A program made the translations under genes and the position numbers. This document shows, piece after piece, positions 16,841 to 26,562 of a DNA stretch of 64,000 nt. The DNA lies in the NCBI GenBank assembly GCA_002360455.1, contig DEQQ01000044.1, positions 1-64,000 of the forward strand, written 5' to 3'. Below the pieces are notes generated by a model. That model was given only the letters and a program-made list of their open reading frames with translations, was not told the DNA's origin and searched no databases. The DNA comes from Saprospiraceae bacterium UBA3362. Lineage in GTDB: Bacteria > Bacteroidota > Bacteroidia > Chitinophagales > Saprospiraceae. Each line of letters begins with the position of its first letter. Position 1 is the stretch's first letter.

Positions 16841-17596
16841 ATGTTGGCGGAATCTATAAAAGACATTGTTTTTTTAGCCGGTTTTGTTTTTGGAATTTCC
16901 GGAAGCTTCCATTGTGTTGGAATGTGTGGCCCTTTAATGTTGGGTTTGCCCTTTCATCAGCTGTCACCACAAAAAAAATGGATGGCTATTTTATTGTATC
17001 ATGTTTCTAGGGCTTGTGCGTATCTTATTCTTGGATTGCTTATTGGTAGTTTCGGAGCCATTTTTAATTTTACTCAATTACAACAATATATTTCCATTGC
17101 GTTTGGAGTTCTGCTTATTGCATTTACATTTTCACAATTTATTCTCCCTAAATATCGAATCCCTATCCTTTCGGATCTTAATGATAAATTGAATCGATTT
17201 GTTGTGAAACATATAGGCAATCAAATGAGACAGGCCAGTGGTTTTAGCTCATTTGCCTTGTTGGGATTTCTAAACGGTTTTCTGCCTTGTGGACTCGTTT
17301 ATATGGCACTTGGAGCAGCATTGTTTTATGCCAATGTTACGTCTTCATCTCTTTTTATGTTTGCTTTTGGTCTGGGAACAATTCCAATGATGATGGCAGT
17401 TTCTTATTTGGGTGCAACAATGCCTATTATACAAAAACTAAAACAGCATTCCAAACCACTGATGTATATAATGTTGGTATTAAGCTTTGTATTAGTGATC
17501 AGAGGTATGAACTTGGGAATTCCCTATTTGTCACCTAAGTTTACCCAAGAAACAAAAGGGGCTTTACCATCATCTTCTTGTTGTAAAAAACATTGA
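16841..17596 (+). CDS. SafE-like / cytochrome c biogenesis-type membrane protein of the cbb3 cluster
   Basis: The 251-residue protein has six or so membrane helices. Its first helix region carries HCVGMCGPLMLG, the Cys/His motif of the DsbD_2/SafE-like family (sometimes annotated as sulfite exporter or heavy-metal transport protein). The middle has GFLNGFLPCGLVYMALGAA, with a further Cys. The C-terminus ends in a Cys/His tail (SSSCCKKH) that could bind metal. The family is commonly found at the end of ccoGH operons and is suspected of a role in copper supply or oxidase maturation; the substrate is unknown. Confidence 0.85.
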   Translation: MLAESIKDIVFLAGFVFGISGSFHCVGMCGPLMLGLPFHQLSPQKKWMAILLYHVSRACAYLILGLLIGSFGAIFNFTQLQQYISIAFGVLLIAFTFSQFILPKYRIPILSDLNDKLNRFVVKHIGNQMRQASGFSSFALLGFLNGFLPCGLVYMALGAALFYANVTSSSLFMFAFGLGTIPMMMAVSYLGATMPIIQKLKQHSKPLMYIMLVLSFVLVIRGMNLGIPYLSPKFTQETKGALPSSSCCKKH

Positions 17597-17613
17597 GTAG
17601 ATAAGGAAATTAT

Positions 17614-18287
17614 TTATTCCCCATTTTCTAAAGAAGTTGGTTTGATTTCAGTTTCGATTTGATGTGTATAAGGATTATATGTATAGAAACCTAAATAACT
17701 CGGACAACAATGCGGATCCTCACTGGTGTATAAACTAAATTCACCTTCTATTTTTTGGTTAAATTGAATAGTCAATTTTTGGTCCAAATAATCTTGCGTA
17801 ATTTCTTTTAAGGCAGAGTTTGATTTTCGTCGAGTATTGTAATCCAGCAAAATAGCCTCTTTTATTTCAGTCATTAGGTCTGATATTTGCTTTCCATTAG
17901 AAAATACAATTTTAGCAAACGAGGGTTGACCTCCATTGTGTCCTGTGCAGTTTTCGCTAACTAAATACATTAATAAATCGGCATTTGAATCTTGATCAAG
18001 TTGCGTATTGATAACTTGAATTAAGGAATCATGTGCGGGAAGTCCGTCATAAAGATCAGGGTTGTCATTGCTCCATTGGGTTGTTGATGGTCCACCGGGT
18101 TCATCAAAAGTGCATGGGGACCTATTCTTTTAGAATCCAATAATTCTTTTTTCCATTTTGAAATTTCTTGTTTACTGTCTATTAAGCCAGTGCTGGTCGA
18201 GCTTGAAGTGTTGCTTTTCTGTTGCCCCTGACAAGAAAACACAACAAAACAAATAGTGGCAAGCAGTAATCCCAATGTTGATTTCAT
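17614..18287 (-). pseudogene. Unknown lipoprotein gene split by a one-base frameshift
   Basis: Two adjacent minus-strand frames form one protein. The first (from 18287) begins MKSTLGLLLATICFVVFSCQ, a lipoprotein signal with a lipobox ending at Cys. Near 18115-18122, at a CCCC run, the sensible reading moves by one base. The new frame continues without a stop as TFDEPGGPSTTQWSNDNPDL, then DGLPAHDSLIQVINTQLDQD and on into the downstream part (MYLVSENCTGHNGGQPSFAK) to 17614. One missing base restores a protein of about 224 residues. Without it the first frame stops at 18021. It may be a true mutation or a sequencing error. I do not recognise the family. It converges on the SafE-like gene. Confidence 0.8.
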
Positions 18288-18350
18288 AAATTGAATTTAA
18301 TAAATAAAGATCTTCCGGTAAATGTAAGCTTATATAATTTGAAATAAATA

Positions 18351-18375
18351 AAAAAGCCTCCACTACGGAGGCTTT
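18351..18375 (-). terminator. Terminator of porV
   Basis: On the minus strand the stem AAAGCCTCC / GGAGGCTTT with loop GTAGT is followed by a T-rich run (complement of 18345-18352). It lies about 20 bases after the porV stop. Confidence 0.85.
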
Positions 18376-18395
18376 AAGTCTGTATTTTTTAGTTT

Positions 18396-19619
18396 TTATT
18401 CTTCAATATTAGATTGTGGAGCTTTATTGTTGAGATCAAAAATGATACTAAACCGTAAAGTATTGGCCAATGGACTTCTGTTGTTTGTAGTAGGGACCAA
18501 ATAGGATAAATTGATTCCGAAAATGTTGTATTTTATTCCGCAGCCCATCGTGAGAAACTTTCGATCTCCCTTTAATACATGCTCGTGAAAATATCCAGCC
18601 CTTACGGCAAATTGTTTATCATACCAGTACTCCAATCCAATAGTCCACATTAATTCTTGTAATTCTTCTGTAAATCCACCAGGAGCATCAGAAAAAGATC
18701 CAAAAATTCCTTCAAATAAAGGTTTTTCTCGGTAATCGGCTACCTTATTAGAGTCAACGTCAAACTTTGGGTCTCCTTGAGGAATAGGAGTTGGTACCAT
18801 TAATTTGTTGATTTCTGCTGTAACAGAAAAGCTGTTGAAATCATCAAAATTCATTTCATAAGTGGCTCCAAGTCCTAGATTAGTAGGAATAAAGTCTTTG
18901 ACTAAGCCTTTGATATAGGTTACTTTAGATCCAATGTTAGTAATGGCCAATCCTGCATTCAGATAATTTCTGCGGCCGGACTGTCCAAGTTTATTTCGAT
19001 AAAAAACGCCAATATCAGCTCCGAACGATCTAGCAGAACTTATTTGATTGGCTTGAACGAACCTCCCACTCGCTAAGTTTGAATATACAAATTTGGCAGA
19101 GAGCGAACCTGACAATACAGGGGACAGCTTTCTAGCATAAGCCGCATTGAATTCAAATTCATTTGGCCTTCCGGTTCCTAGATCATTGCCATTATCATCT
19201 CTAAAATCAATACTTCCCAAGCTAAAATATCTTATTGCCATCCCGGCAGCTTGGGTTTTATCAATCTTAGTGTACCCGGACAAATACACCATATATATAT
19301 CATCTATACCAAGATTCCTCAACCAAGGAGAATATGTTGCAGCCAATCCGAGATTGTCTTCTGCAAAGGCCAATCTTGCAGCATTGTAATGCATTGCATT
19401 TGGATCTGTTGTCAGCGACACTCCGGCATCGCCCATTGCCCCGCCTCTTGCATCCGGGCTGATTCTAAGAAAGGGAAGAGCGGTCAAAATTGTGTTCGAT
19501 ACACATTCATTGGTGGCTCCATCAACAAAGCATTTCCTCGTAACATCAAATTTATAATTTTGTCCAAGCAAACTACTCCAAGCGAAACCGAAAACAATTA
19601 AAAAATATAAAAATCGCAT
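18396..19619 (-). CDS. porV: Type IX secretion outer-membrane protein PorV (LptO)
   Basis: The 407-residue protein has a signal peptide (MRFLYFLIVFGFAWSSLLGQ) and an outer-membrane barrel. The PorV pattern is clear: LPFLRISPDARGGAMGDAGV, followed by NAMHYNAARLAF and the repeating aromatic strands (GLAATYSPWLRNLG, GLEYWYDKQFAVRAGYF) to the end. PorV shuttles type IX cargo from the translocon to the PorU sortase. I started at the ATG that begins the signal peptide; an upstream in-frame ATG would add 8 charged residues before it. It lies downstream of porU on the same strand, with a 242-base gap. Confidence 0.95.
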   Translation of the reverse strand: MRFLYFLIVFGFAWSSLLGQNYKFDVTRKCFVDGATNECVSNTILTALPFLRISPDARGGAMGDAGVSLTTDPNAMHYNAARLAFAEDNLGLAATYSPWLRNLGIDDIYMVYLSGYTKIDKTQAAGMAIRYFSLGSIDFRDDNGNDLGTGRPNEFEFNAAYARKLSPVLSGSLSAKFVYSNLASGRFVQANQISSARSFGADIGVFYRNKLGQSGRRNYLNAGLAITNIGSKVTYIKGLVKDFIPTNLGLGATYEMNFDDFNSFSVTAEINKLMVPTPIPQGDPKFDVDSNKVADYREKPLFEGIFGSFSDAPGGFTEELQELMWTIGLEYWYDKQFAVRAGYFHEHVLKGDRKFLTMGCGIKYNIFGINLSYLVPTTNNRSPLANTLRFSIIFDLNNKAPQSNIEE

Positions 19620-19861
19620 AAGTTCTTTTTCTAAAATGTGCAAAGTTATTAAATATAATGAAATTTTATAATATTATATGGCATTTGAACTGCTTCTAAA
19701 GCCCAAGGTCTGACTAAGCAAAATTCATTTCTTGGGATATTTTGATTCGGCTTGATTTTATCAAAATGGGAAACTAAATAGGATTATCCAATTTCTTATC
19801 GATTCATTTCAAGCTCGTTGCAGCCAAAACATGAGCTATAATGTAAAAATAGCCGATTTTA
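19620..19861. other. Gap between porU and porV
   Basis: This is 242 bases of AT-rich DNA. I see no gene, no clear terminator for porU and no strong -7 box for porV. Confidence 0.5.
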
Positions 19862-22800
19862 TTATCTTAAAATCACTAATTTTTGAAAATTAGACTTCTT
19901 TTTGATGTCTTCATTAGCCAAATTGGCGTTCACCGTAACTCTGTAGAGGTAAACTCCATTTGCTAAAGAAGATCCAAAATCATCTTTCCCATCCCAAGTG
20001 ACTGAGGCTATCCGATTTCCGGCAGAACGTACCGTTTTCTGGATCGTTTTGACAATTTTTCCACTGATGCTTTGGATTCGTATGGTGACATCCAAATCGA
20101 CATCTGTCAGATTGGTCTCAAATTGAAAGTCCGTCAACTTATTGAATGGATTAGGATAATTATAAACATTGGTCAAAACAACGTCTTCAGATGAAATCAC
20201 ATTAAATTCTATATCATCTTCACCCATTTTATTGGAAATGTCCCAAGCGGTCAATGAAAGAGTATGTTTTCCGGGACTTAGATTTTTTAACGGATATAAA
20301 ACTTCACCTTCTTTATAATCATTCAATTTGGTTTTAAAATAGGTATTTAGAATAATTGGGTTCTGACTGTTTTTGTCTAATATGGCGACCATATCATGTC
20401 CAATACTTGTACCCGATATATTGATTCCTAAGTCGTCAGAAACCTGGGCATATAATTTTGGATTTTCATTTGTGACTCCTCCGTTTGCAAATTGAGCATC
20501 ATTCATAAAAAGTTTCACCACCGGAGGTTTGTCATCGGTAAATGTATCTTTTGTAAATCCGCCAATGATAAAGCCATCAAAAAACGAAGCGGCATCTGTG
20601 TTTTTTTCATCTGTCGAATACAAGCTTAATTTTCCTTTTCCAAAGTTGTAGTTAATATCTTTTGGTACAATGAAAGAAAATTCCCAATCTCCATTAGTAA
20701 CCAATACCTGACCTTTGAATATAATATTTTTCTGAACCTCAAAATCTTCTTTTATGCTGGATAGGTCATTGGCTCGAGTGAATAACACTGTTGGTTTATC
20801 ATATACAGTTGCAAATAATTTTCCTTGAAAATTAGATTGTTTAATACCTGCTTTGTCAGAAACATAACCTTTGATGGAGACTTTTTGTAGAGCTTTGAAA
20901 CTGTCCACCTGAGTTATATCTTTGTCATTGACAGAAGTCACTCGGTGTTCGAGTTTAGGCAGAGCCAAGTATTGGGCAGGGTCACCAAACAACATAAACT
21001 TTCTTGAATTTTCTATAATACCTCCGAAAGAGGATGCATTTTTTCCTTTCATCAAAATTTCGCCTATCGTTTGTTGTGCTTCCCCATTTTTTGGAATTAT
21101 TTGATCAAAGACAGCTCGGGTTAAAACATAATTTTCATTAGCAAATACTGCTCTTACGGTACTGAATAAAGCAAGAGCTCCTCCATTTAAATTATGAATG
21201 GCTTGCTCTCCGGCAGTAGTTATATTGGGATCATCAAATCCCAAAAAAGTACAGGTGGCAGTAACCATTAAAGGTAATTTGATTGGATTTTCCCACGATT
21301 TTATATCTGAATCTTGTAACGCTCTTTCTTGACTTAAGCCTGTAGGTCCACCATGACCCATATAACTCACTATTAATTGACCCTGAAAAAGAGCATTGCT
21401 TACCGATTTGGTTACCTCAGGATATCTTTCTCCTCCGGGAGTCGTGACCTGTTCGTAAGCATCAAAATAAATTTTCTGCAGATTATAAATTGGATTGGCT
21501 CGTTGAAACATAACGGCTATCCTATCCATATCATTGAAGTGTAAGTTGCCGTCTTCGTCATCAGCCATGAATAGGGTGCTTAATCTGTGTTCTGTCAATC
21601 CATTGGGATCTGTGTCATAACGTATAATTTTGTCAACAATGTTTTTTGCTTCTGCCTCCGTTCTTGCCAACAGTCGACCCACAGCAATGTCAAGTAGTCC
21701 TGTAAGATCAGTTCCTTCTTGATCATCCATCAAACCAAAATAATCGTCACTGGGGAAACTGCTTATAGGACTAAAGGATTCTTTAGTTTCATAAGTAGGA
21801 ATAAAATTTTGATCTTCGACCTTGGTGTTGATGTGCCGAAAATCATAACTAGCATCTCCGAAAAGAGCTAAATATTTAAACTCTTTAGGATTCCTAAAAT
21901 ACAACATTCTTGCAAAATCCTTAATGGCCGTTGGGTCTGCAGTTCCACTTCCAAATTCATTATATATTTGCTCTGCATTTATACAAGCTACCTTTAACTT
22001 AGAAAAATTTTCTCTATGTCTTGCCAATCTTAAAGCATCATCTTTGAACTTGGAATTGTAAATAATAGCCATTTGGATATTCTCTAAGCCATGCAAATTT
22101 TGATTCTCGACTTTTGATATAAATTCAGGAAATTCATTAATTAAAACAGGCTCAAAATAAACAAATCGAAAGAGCTTCTTTTCTGTTTCGGCTGTAAAGT
22201 TGACAGTTTGATTCAATTTCTCTATCGGAATGTTAAGAATGTCTTTAGGAGAGCCAATTTTCCATGCCATTGCCTCGGAAGCGGGGTTTGTAATTTCAAA
22301 ACTTGTAAGCATGTTTTTATCCATTTCAGGATGAAAAAGATAAAGTGGTCTATTGCTGTATACTGTTTTTACAAATGCATTTATTCTCAAATAATCCAAC
22401 CAACCCTCACTACCGACAGACCCCTGAGGAAATTGAACAGAAATATTTAAATTCGATTCATCACTGTTAAATTCTTGATCAATGGAATTTGCAGAAGCAA
22501 AAGTATTCGTACATCCATAACTTATGCCAAAGGTAGGTTTGCTTGCTATCATTTTATTGTTTGCTCTGATCTGATAGCTCAAGGTCTGAGGAGCTCTCGC
22601 AATAAAATTTGCAGAAACATAAAGTGGTTTTTCAGTTACCAAATTGGGAAAAATAAATTCAGGCAAACTCAAATTCCTCGAGTTGGATAATTCTTCTCCA
22701 ATCCATAATTGTCCCGAGCCGTGATTGCAATCATCTTGTTCTAAAGGATTCACCAATTCTTTTTCATGATGAATTGTCTTAAGAAACTCATTGAAAACCA

Positions 22801-23677
22801 CGTTGGATTTTGGAAATTGATTTTGCGTTTTGATTCTCAAGCCTTGTTGTTGATCTATTTTAATATAATAATAAGAGAAGTTAGAATAAATATTCTTAGA
22901 AATTCTTAAATCTTTATTGTTAGTATATTCAAGTTTTTCCGGTCCCTGAGCATAGAATAAAATATAATCTTGGTCATTGAATACACCATCTGATTCACCG
23001 GCCACCCAAATAGGGTTTTCAGTCAGATCATCCATTCGAACAGCTGAGTTTGACTCTTCCAGCTGTTGACCTCCGTTCCCCAAAAGATGGATATTTTTTG
23101 GGTTGAGTGCACTCAAATTTAGCTTGCAGTTTTTTTCTAAAAAATTCTTATCCAATTTATATATCCCCTCCTTGCTCACAGCAATCTTATAGATTTCTCC
23201 ATTACTTAAAACAGAATTGTATGTAAATGTAGGTTGAGGTGTAGGGCTATAGCTTATGGGTTGAGCCTTTAATTTGATAATAAACTCATCGATCAACTCC
23301 CATTGCTGTCCCTTATTTAAAATAGGCACAAACTGCAAAGATGTAATAAATTCGCCTCTGGCTCTTTGACCTGTAGCTTGAACTTTCGGTTCCGTAGGAA
23401 TCGGGAAATCCTTTATTTTTTGAATGGTATGAGATGAAGCTATCTCAAGCTCTGCAGAGTATTGAATATTGGCAGAACTCAAAAAGGAATGGACATATAT
23501 CGGAATTCCTTGCTGGGTCAAACCCTGACCTTCAAATCGATATGGAAATACGGTCCATTCTTGTATCGAATTATTTGTGTTCATTTGGAAATTCTTCCAT
23601 TCCAATTTACCTTTGATGGTCTGTTCTTGGCCATAAAGAAGATTAACTATCAATATGAGGTACAATAATCTATGCAT
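19862..23677 (-). CDS. porU: Type IX secretion sortase PorU (C25 gingipain-like peptidase)
   Basis: The 1271-residue protein cleaves the C-terminal sorting domain from cargo and attaches cargo to the cell surface. A signal peptide (LYLILIVNLLYGQ) is followed by a long N-terminal beta region. The caspase-like C25 domain (about residues 530-900) shows YLALFGDASYDF, FPSDDYFGLMDD, the catalytic His in SYMGHGGPTGLS (about 773) and the catalytic Cys in MVTATCTFLGF (about 809), with GGALALFSTVRAVF. Ig-like domains follow. The end (NVYNYPNPFNKLTDFQFET to VYLYRVTV) is itself a type IX-like C-terminal domain. It is divergent from the porP-like gene. Confidence 0.95.
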   Translation of the reverse strand: MHRLLYLILIVNLLYGQEQTIKGKLEWKNFQMNTNNSIQEWTVFPYRFEGQGLTQQGIPIYVHSFLSSANIQYSAELEIASSHTIQKIKDFPIPTEPKVQATGQRARGEFITSLQFVPILNKGQQWELIDEFIIKLKAQPISYSPTPQPTFTYNSVLSNGEIYKIAVSKEGIYKLDKNFLEKNCKLNLSALNPKNIHLLGNGGQQLEESNSAVRMDDLTENPIWVAGESDGVFNDQDYILFYAQGPEKLEYTNNKDLRISKNIYSNFSYYYIKIDQQQGLRIKTQNQFPKSNVVFNEFLKTIHHEKELVNPLEQDDCNHGSGQLWIGEELSNSRNLSLPEFIFPNLVTEKPLYVSANFIARAPQTLSYQIRANNKMIASKPTFGISYGCTNTFASANSIDQEFNSDESNLNISVQFPQGSVGSEGWLDYLRINAFVKTVYSNRPLYLFHPEMDKNMLTSFEITNPASEAMAWKIGSPKDILNIPIEKLNQTVNFTAETEKKLFRFVYFEPVLINEFPEFISKVENQNLHGLENIQMAIIYNSKFKDDALRLARHRENFSKLKVACINAEQIYNEFGSGTADPTAIKDFARMLYFRNPKEFKYLALFGDASYDFRHINTKVEDQNFIPTYETKESFSPISSFPSDDYFGLMDDQEGTDLTGLLDIAVGRLLARTEAEAKNIVDKIIRYDTDPNGLTEHRLSTLFMADDEDGNLHFNDMDRIAVMFQRANPIYNLQKIYFDAYEQVTTPGGERYPEVTKSVSNALFQGQLIVSYMGHGGPTGLSQERALQDSDIKSWENPIKLPLMVTATCTFLGFDDPNITTAGEQAIHNLNGGALALFSTVRAVFANENYVLTRAVFDQIIPKNGEAQQTIGEILMKGKNASSFGGIIENSRKFMLFGDPAQYLALPKLEHRVTSVNDKDITQVDSFKALQKVSIKGYVSDKAGIKQSNFQGKLFATVYDKPTVLFTRANDLSSIKEDFEVQKNIIFKGQVLVTNGDWEFSFIVPKDINYNFGKGKLSLYSTDEKNTDAASFFDGFIIGGFTKDTFTDDKPPVVKLFMNDAQFANGGVTNENPKLYAQVSDDLGINISGTSIGHDMVAILDKNSQNPIILNTYFKTKLNDYKEGEVLYPLKNLSPGKHTLSLTAWDISNKMGEDDIEFNVISSEDVVLTNVYNYPNPFNKLTDFQFETNLTDVDLDVTIRIQSISGKIVKTIQKTVRSAGNRIASVTWDGKDDFGSSLANGVYLYRVTVNANLANEDIKKKSNFQKLVILR

Positions 23678-23750
23678 TGTGGTATTTTTTAGAATCGAGA
23701 CTCAATGAAAACCATAATCAAAACGTTAAGTTGTATATCGTAGTGTACTA

Positions 23751-24773
23751 ATGGATAATTTTAACAAATATAGACTTTTTGGTGTAATCATAATGATATT
23801 CGTGGTAGGATACGGTTATGGTCAGGATCCCTTATTCAGCCAATACAATCATTCTCCAATGCATATCAACCCGGCCTTTGTTGGCTTAAGTGATGCTCCG
23901 AGATTTACTTTACACTATAGGAATCAATGGCCCAATATTGCTTCATTCAATACATATACCACTTATTCATTTACCTATGATCAGTTTTATAAAAAGATTA
24001 ATTCCGGTTTTGGGTTGCAATTGCTGGCAGATAATGCCGGGAATGGCTTTTTGAGTTCTCAGAAAATTGCAGGCACCTATGGTTATCAAGTCAAATTGAG
24101 TAAAACAGGAAGCTATCTAAAGGGTGGACTAGAGCTTGGTGTTGGAAGAACTTATTATGCTTGGGATAAATATATCTTTGGAAATCAAATAGACCCCAAA
24201 ACAGGGGCAATTTCTCCCGGGGGGACTGGAGTAGGGAATCCTGAAATCGTCCCTGATAATTTCTCAAGAGTTTATTTAGATATAGGCACAGGGATTCTGT
24301 TTTACAATCCCCTATATTTCATTGGATTTTCAATTAAGCATATTAATACTCCGGACAATAGCATCCTCAAGGTCAATGAAAGCTCTTATTCTGGGATTCC
24401 AGCAAGATTTGTGGTTCATGCAGGATATGAATATAAATTCAGCTCTAGATCTAGAGCTCAGCACAGCTTCAATCCTTCCATTATGTACGTTAGACAAGCG
24501 GGCTTCAATCAATTGATGTTAGGGACAAACTATCATTTTCAGACTTTTTTTATGGGGGCCTATTATCGCAATTCCAGGCTCACTTCTGATGCAATCATTG
24601 GCATTTTGGGCTTCAAAAAAGATATTTATAGAATATCTTATAGCTTTGATTTTACGGTATCTGATCTAACAATTTCACAAGGCGGAAGCCATGAAATTGC
24701 ATTTGGCATAAATTTAGCTTCAAATCCTAAAAAGCAGCCGGTTAAAACGGACTGTTTTGATGGATTTAGATGA
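23751..24773 (+). CDS. PorP/SprF family type IX secretion outer-membrane protein
   Basis: The 340-residue protein has an N-terminal signal (LFGVIIMIFVVGYGYGQ) and the family's opening motif DPLFSQYNHSPMHINPAFVG, followed by the beta-barrel strands of PorP/SprF (FTLHYRNQWPNI, GFGLQLLADNAGNGFLSS, GLELGVGRTYY, MLGTNYHFQTFFMGAYYRN). Members partner with type B sorting-domain cargo or with the PorK/N ring. Many paralogues exist per genome, so I give no exact symbol. It lies between porU (divergent) and gldJ (72 bases downstream). Confidence 0.9.
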   Translation: MDNFNKYRLFGVIIMIFVVGYGYGQDPLFSQYNHSPMHINPAFVGLSDAPRFTLHYRNQWPNIASFNTYTTYSFTYDQFYKKINSGFGLQLLADNAGNGFLSSQKIAGTYGYQVKLSKTGSYLKGGLELGVGRTYYAWDKYIFGNQIDPKTGAISPGGTGVGNPEIVPDNFSRVYLDIGTGILFYNPLYFIGFSIKHINTPDNSILKVNESSYSGIPARFVVHAGYEYKFSSRSRAQHSFNPSIMYVRQAGFNQLMLGTNYHFQTFFMGAYYRNSRLTSDAIIGILGFKKDIYRISYSFDFTVSDLTISQGGSHEIAFGINLASNPKKQPVKTDCFDGFR

Positions 24774-24775
24774 AA

Positions 24776-24812
24776 AATGAATTTTTTTTATTTTGTACAA
24801 TAAAAATTCATT
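24776..24812 (+). other. Inverted repeat overlapping the gldJ promoter
   Basis: AATGAATTTTT (24776-24786) and AAAAATTCATT (24802-24812) are perfect 11-base inverted repeats with a 15-base spacer, immediately after the porP-like stop codon. The arm ends inside the putative gldJ -7 box, and the TTTG of the -33 element lies in the loop. It may be a terminator for the porP-like gene, an operator, or both. Confidence 0.5.
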
Positions 24813-24819
24813 ATTTTTG
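24792..24819 (+). promoter_or_regulatory. Probable gldJ promoter
   Basis: TTTG (24792-24795), a 16-base spacer and TATTTTTG (24812-24819) match the Bacteroidota promoter pattern. The ATG of gldJ lies 26 bases downstream. Confidence 0.6.
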
Positions 24820-24845
24820 TTCTCTTAAAAAAAGACAGTAGGTAA

Positions 24846-26354
24846 ATGAAAACAAAAGTTTTCTTAGGGTATGTTTTACTGGGAATGAGCATTTTAGCTG
24901 TTTCTTGCAGTAAGAAAAACAACGAAAGATCCTCCAATACAGGCTGGAAATACAATGATCAGCAGTGGGGGGGATTTGAAAAAGTTGATTTCGAGGGCCA
25001 AGCCACCGGTCCTAATTTGGTACTTATCGAAGGGGGAACATTTACAATGGGCCTTACCGAAGAAGATGTAACTTACGAATGGAATAATATTCCGCGGAGA
25101 GTTACTGTGTCTTCTTTTTATATGGATGAAACCGAAGTTACCAATATAAATTATCGGGAATATATTTATTATTTAGGTAGAATTTATAAGTCTTATCCGG
25201 ATGTAATGAGAAAAGCACTACCGGATACATTGGTTTGGAGAGAAGAACTTGCTTATAATGAGCCTTTTGTAGAAACCTATTTTAGGTTCCCATCTTATGA
25301 TGATTATCCTGTAGTTGGAGTAAATTGGCTTCAAGCAAAAGAATATTGTAAATGGAGAACCGATAGAGTTAATGAAATGATCTTAATAGAAAGAGGTGTT
25401 TTGAACCCAAATCCGGATCAAGTTGATGCTGATAATTTCAACACAAAATCTTATTTGGCAGGGCAGTATCAAGGAAATGTAAGAAAAAATTTACCTGATT
25501 TGCAGACCGGAGGGGAGCGCCCAGTGAGATTCGAAGACGGAATTGTATTGCCTGAATATCGATTGCCTACTGAAGCAGAATGGGAATATGCAGCTCTTGC
25601 TTTAAAAGGAAAACAATCAGAAAATAAAGATGAGTTAATCACCGATAGAAGAATTTATCCTTGGGATGGAAATACAGCTCGTTACAAGACAAGAGATAAG
25701 AACATGGGTAATATTCTAGCCAACTTCAAGAAATCTCAAGGAGATTATATGGGTATGGCCGGTAAATTGAATGACCATGCTCACATACCGGGTCCTGTGA
25801 GATTATTTTATCCTAATGATTTCGGCTTGTACAATATGGCAGGAAATGTATCAGAATGGGTAGAAGATATGTTCAGACCTTTGACATCTACAACCTTGAG
25901 GGATGTAGATAACCATGACTTGAATCCATTTAGAGGAAACGAATTCCAAGAGTTGATATTGGATGAAGCAGGAAATCCTGTTGAGAAAGATAGCTTGGGT
26001 AGATTGCGTTATCAATTAGTAGGCGATTCAACACTAACTGCTCGCGAGAACTACGTGAAGGCTGATGTAAAAAATTACTTTGATGATGATGATGATGCTA
26101 TAGAGTATGCATATGGAAAATATTCATTGATCAGCAATAAATCAAGAGTTATTAAGGGTGGTTCATGGGCTGATAGATTGTTTTGGCTATCTCCTGGTGC
26201 TAGAAGATTTAAGGAAGAAGATAAATCTGACAGAACCTTGGGCTTTAGATGCGCAATGACCAGAACCGGAGGCCCTGAGGGGAATGATGATGCAGGTGGT
26301 CTTGAATTCAAAAACAAAAAGACCAAAAGAGAAAAGACTTCTTACAAAAAGTAA
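24846..26354 (+). CDS. gldJ: Gliding motility / type IX secretion lipoprotein GldJ
   Basis: The 502-residue protein has a lipoprotein signal (VLLGMSILAVSC, Cys about 21). The rest is a formylglycine-generating-enzyme-like (SUMF1) fold: VLIEGGTFTMG near residue 60, FYMDETEVTNINYREYI, YPVVGVNWLQAKEYCKWR, YRLPTEAEWEYAAL, NMAGNVSEWVEDM and the final IKGGSWAD to RTLGFRCAM. It lacks an obvious catalytic Cys pair and is expected to be structural. In Flavobacterium GldJ is required for gliding and stabilises GldK. Being followed by murF and close to porU and porV matches the known gldJ neighbourhood. The long insert between these motifs distinguishes it from plain sulfatase-modifying enzymes. Confidence 0.92.
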   Translation: MKTKVFLGYVLLGMSILAVSCSKKNNERSSNTGWKYNDQQWGGFEKVDFEGQATGPNLVLIEGGTFTMGLTEEDVTYEWNNIPRRVTVSSFYMDETEVTNINYREYIYYLGRIYKSYPDVMRKALPDTLVWREELAYNEPFVETYFRFPSYDDYPVVGVNWLQAKEYCKWRTDRVNEMILIERGVLNPNPDQVDADNFNTKSYLAGQYQGNVRKNLPDLQTGGERPVRFEDGIVLPEYRLPTEAEWEYAALALKGKQSENKDELITDRRIYPWDGNTARYKTRDKNMGNILANFKKSQGDYMGMAGKLNDHAHIPGPVRLFYPNDFGLYNMAGNVSEWVEDMFRPLTSTTLRDVDNHDLNPFRGNEFQELILDEAGNPVEKDSLGRLRYQLVGDSTLTARENYVKADVKNYFDDDDDAIEYAYGKYSLISNKSRVIKGGSWADRLFWLSPGARRFKEEDKSDRTLGFRCAMTRTGGPEGNDDAGGLEFKNKKTKREKTSYKK

Positions 26355-26372
26355 AACCATATTATGAATTAC

Positions 26373-26405
26373 AAAATCCTCGATTATTTATCGGGGATTT
26401 TTTTT
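26373..26405 (+). terminator. Terminator of gldJ
   Basis: The stem AAATCCTCGAT / ATCGGGGATTT (one G-T pair, short TTATTT loop region) is followed by a T-run to 26405, about 20 bases after the gldJ stop. murF therefore probably has its own promoter in the following 150 bases, although no perfect box is visible. Confidence 0.88.
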
Positions 26406-26562
26406 GCCCATTCCTAAGCAAATTGAACGAAGTATAGTGTATAACTCAATATTTTTTAGTTATCCTTTTATGTCTTCCAATTTCAATAACTTTGGCTTTT
26501 GTATTTCTATTGAATTAAGTTTATTATTTGAAGGTCTTTACTAGTTTAATCAAGAAAAATGT

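Noticed and set aside
24846..26354. GldJ as a sulfatase-modifying (formylglycine-generating) enzyme
   Set aside because: The fold is shared, but the lipoprotein signal, the long inserts, lack of a clear catalytic Cys pair and the porU/porV/murF neighbourhood all fit GldJ.
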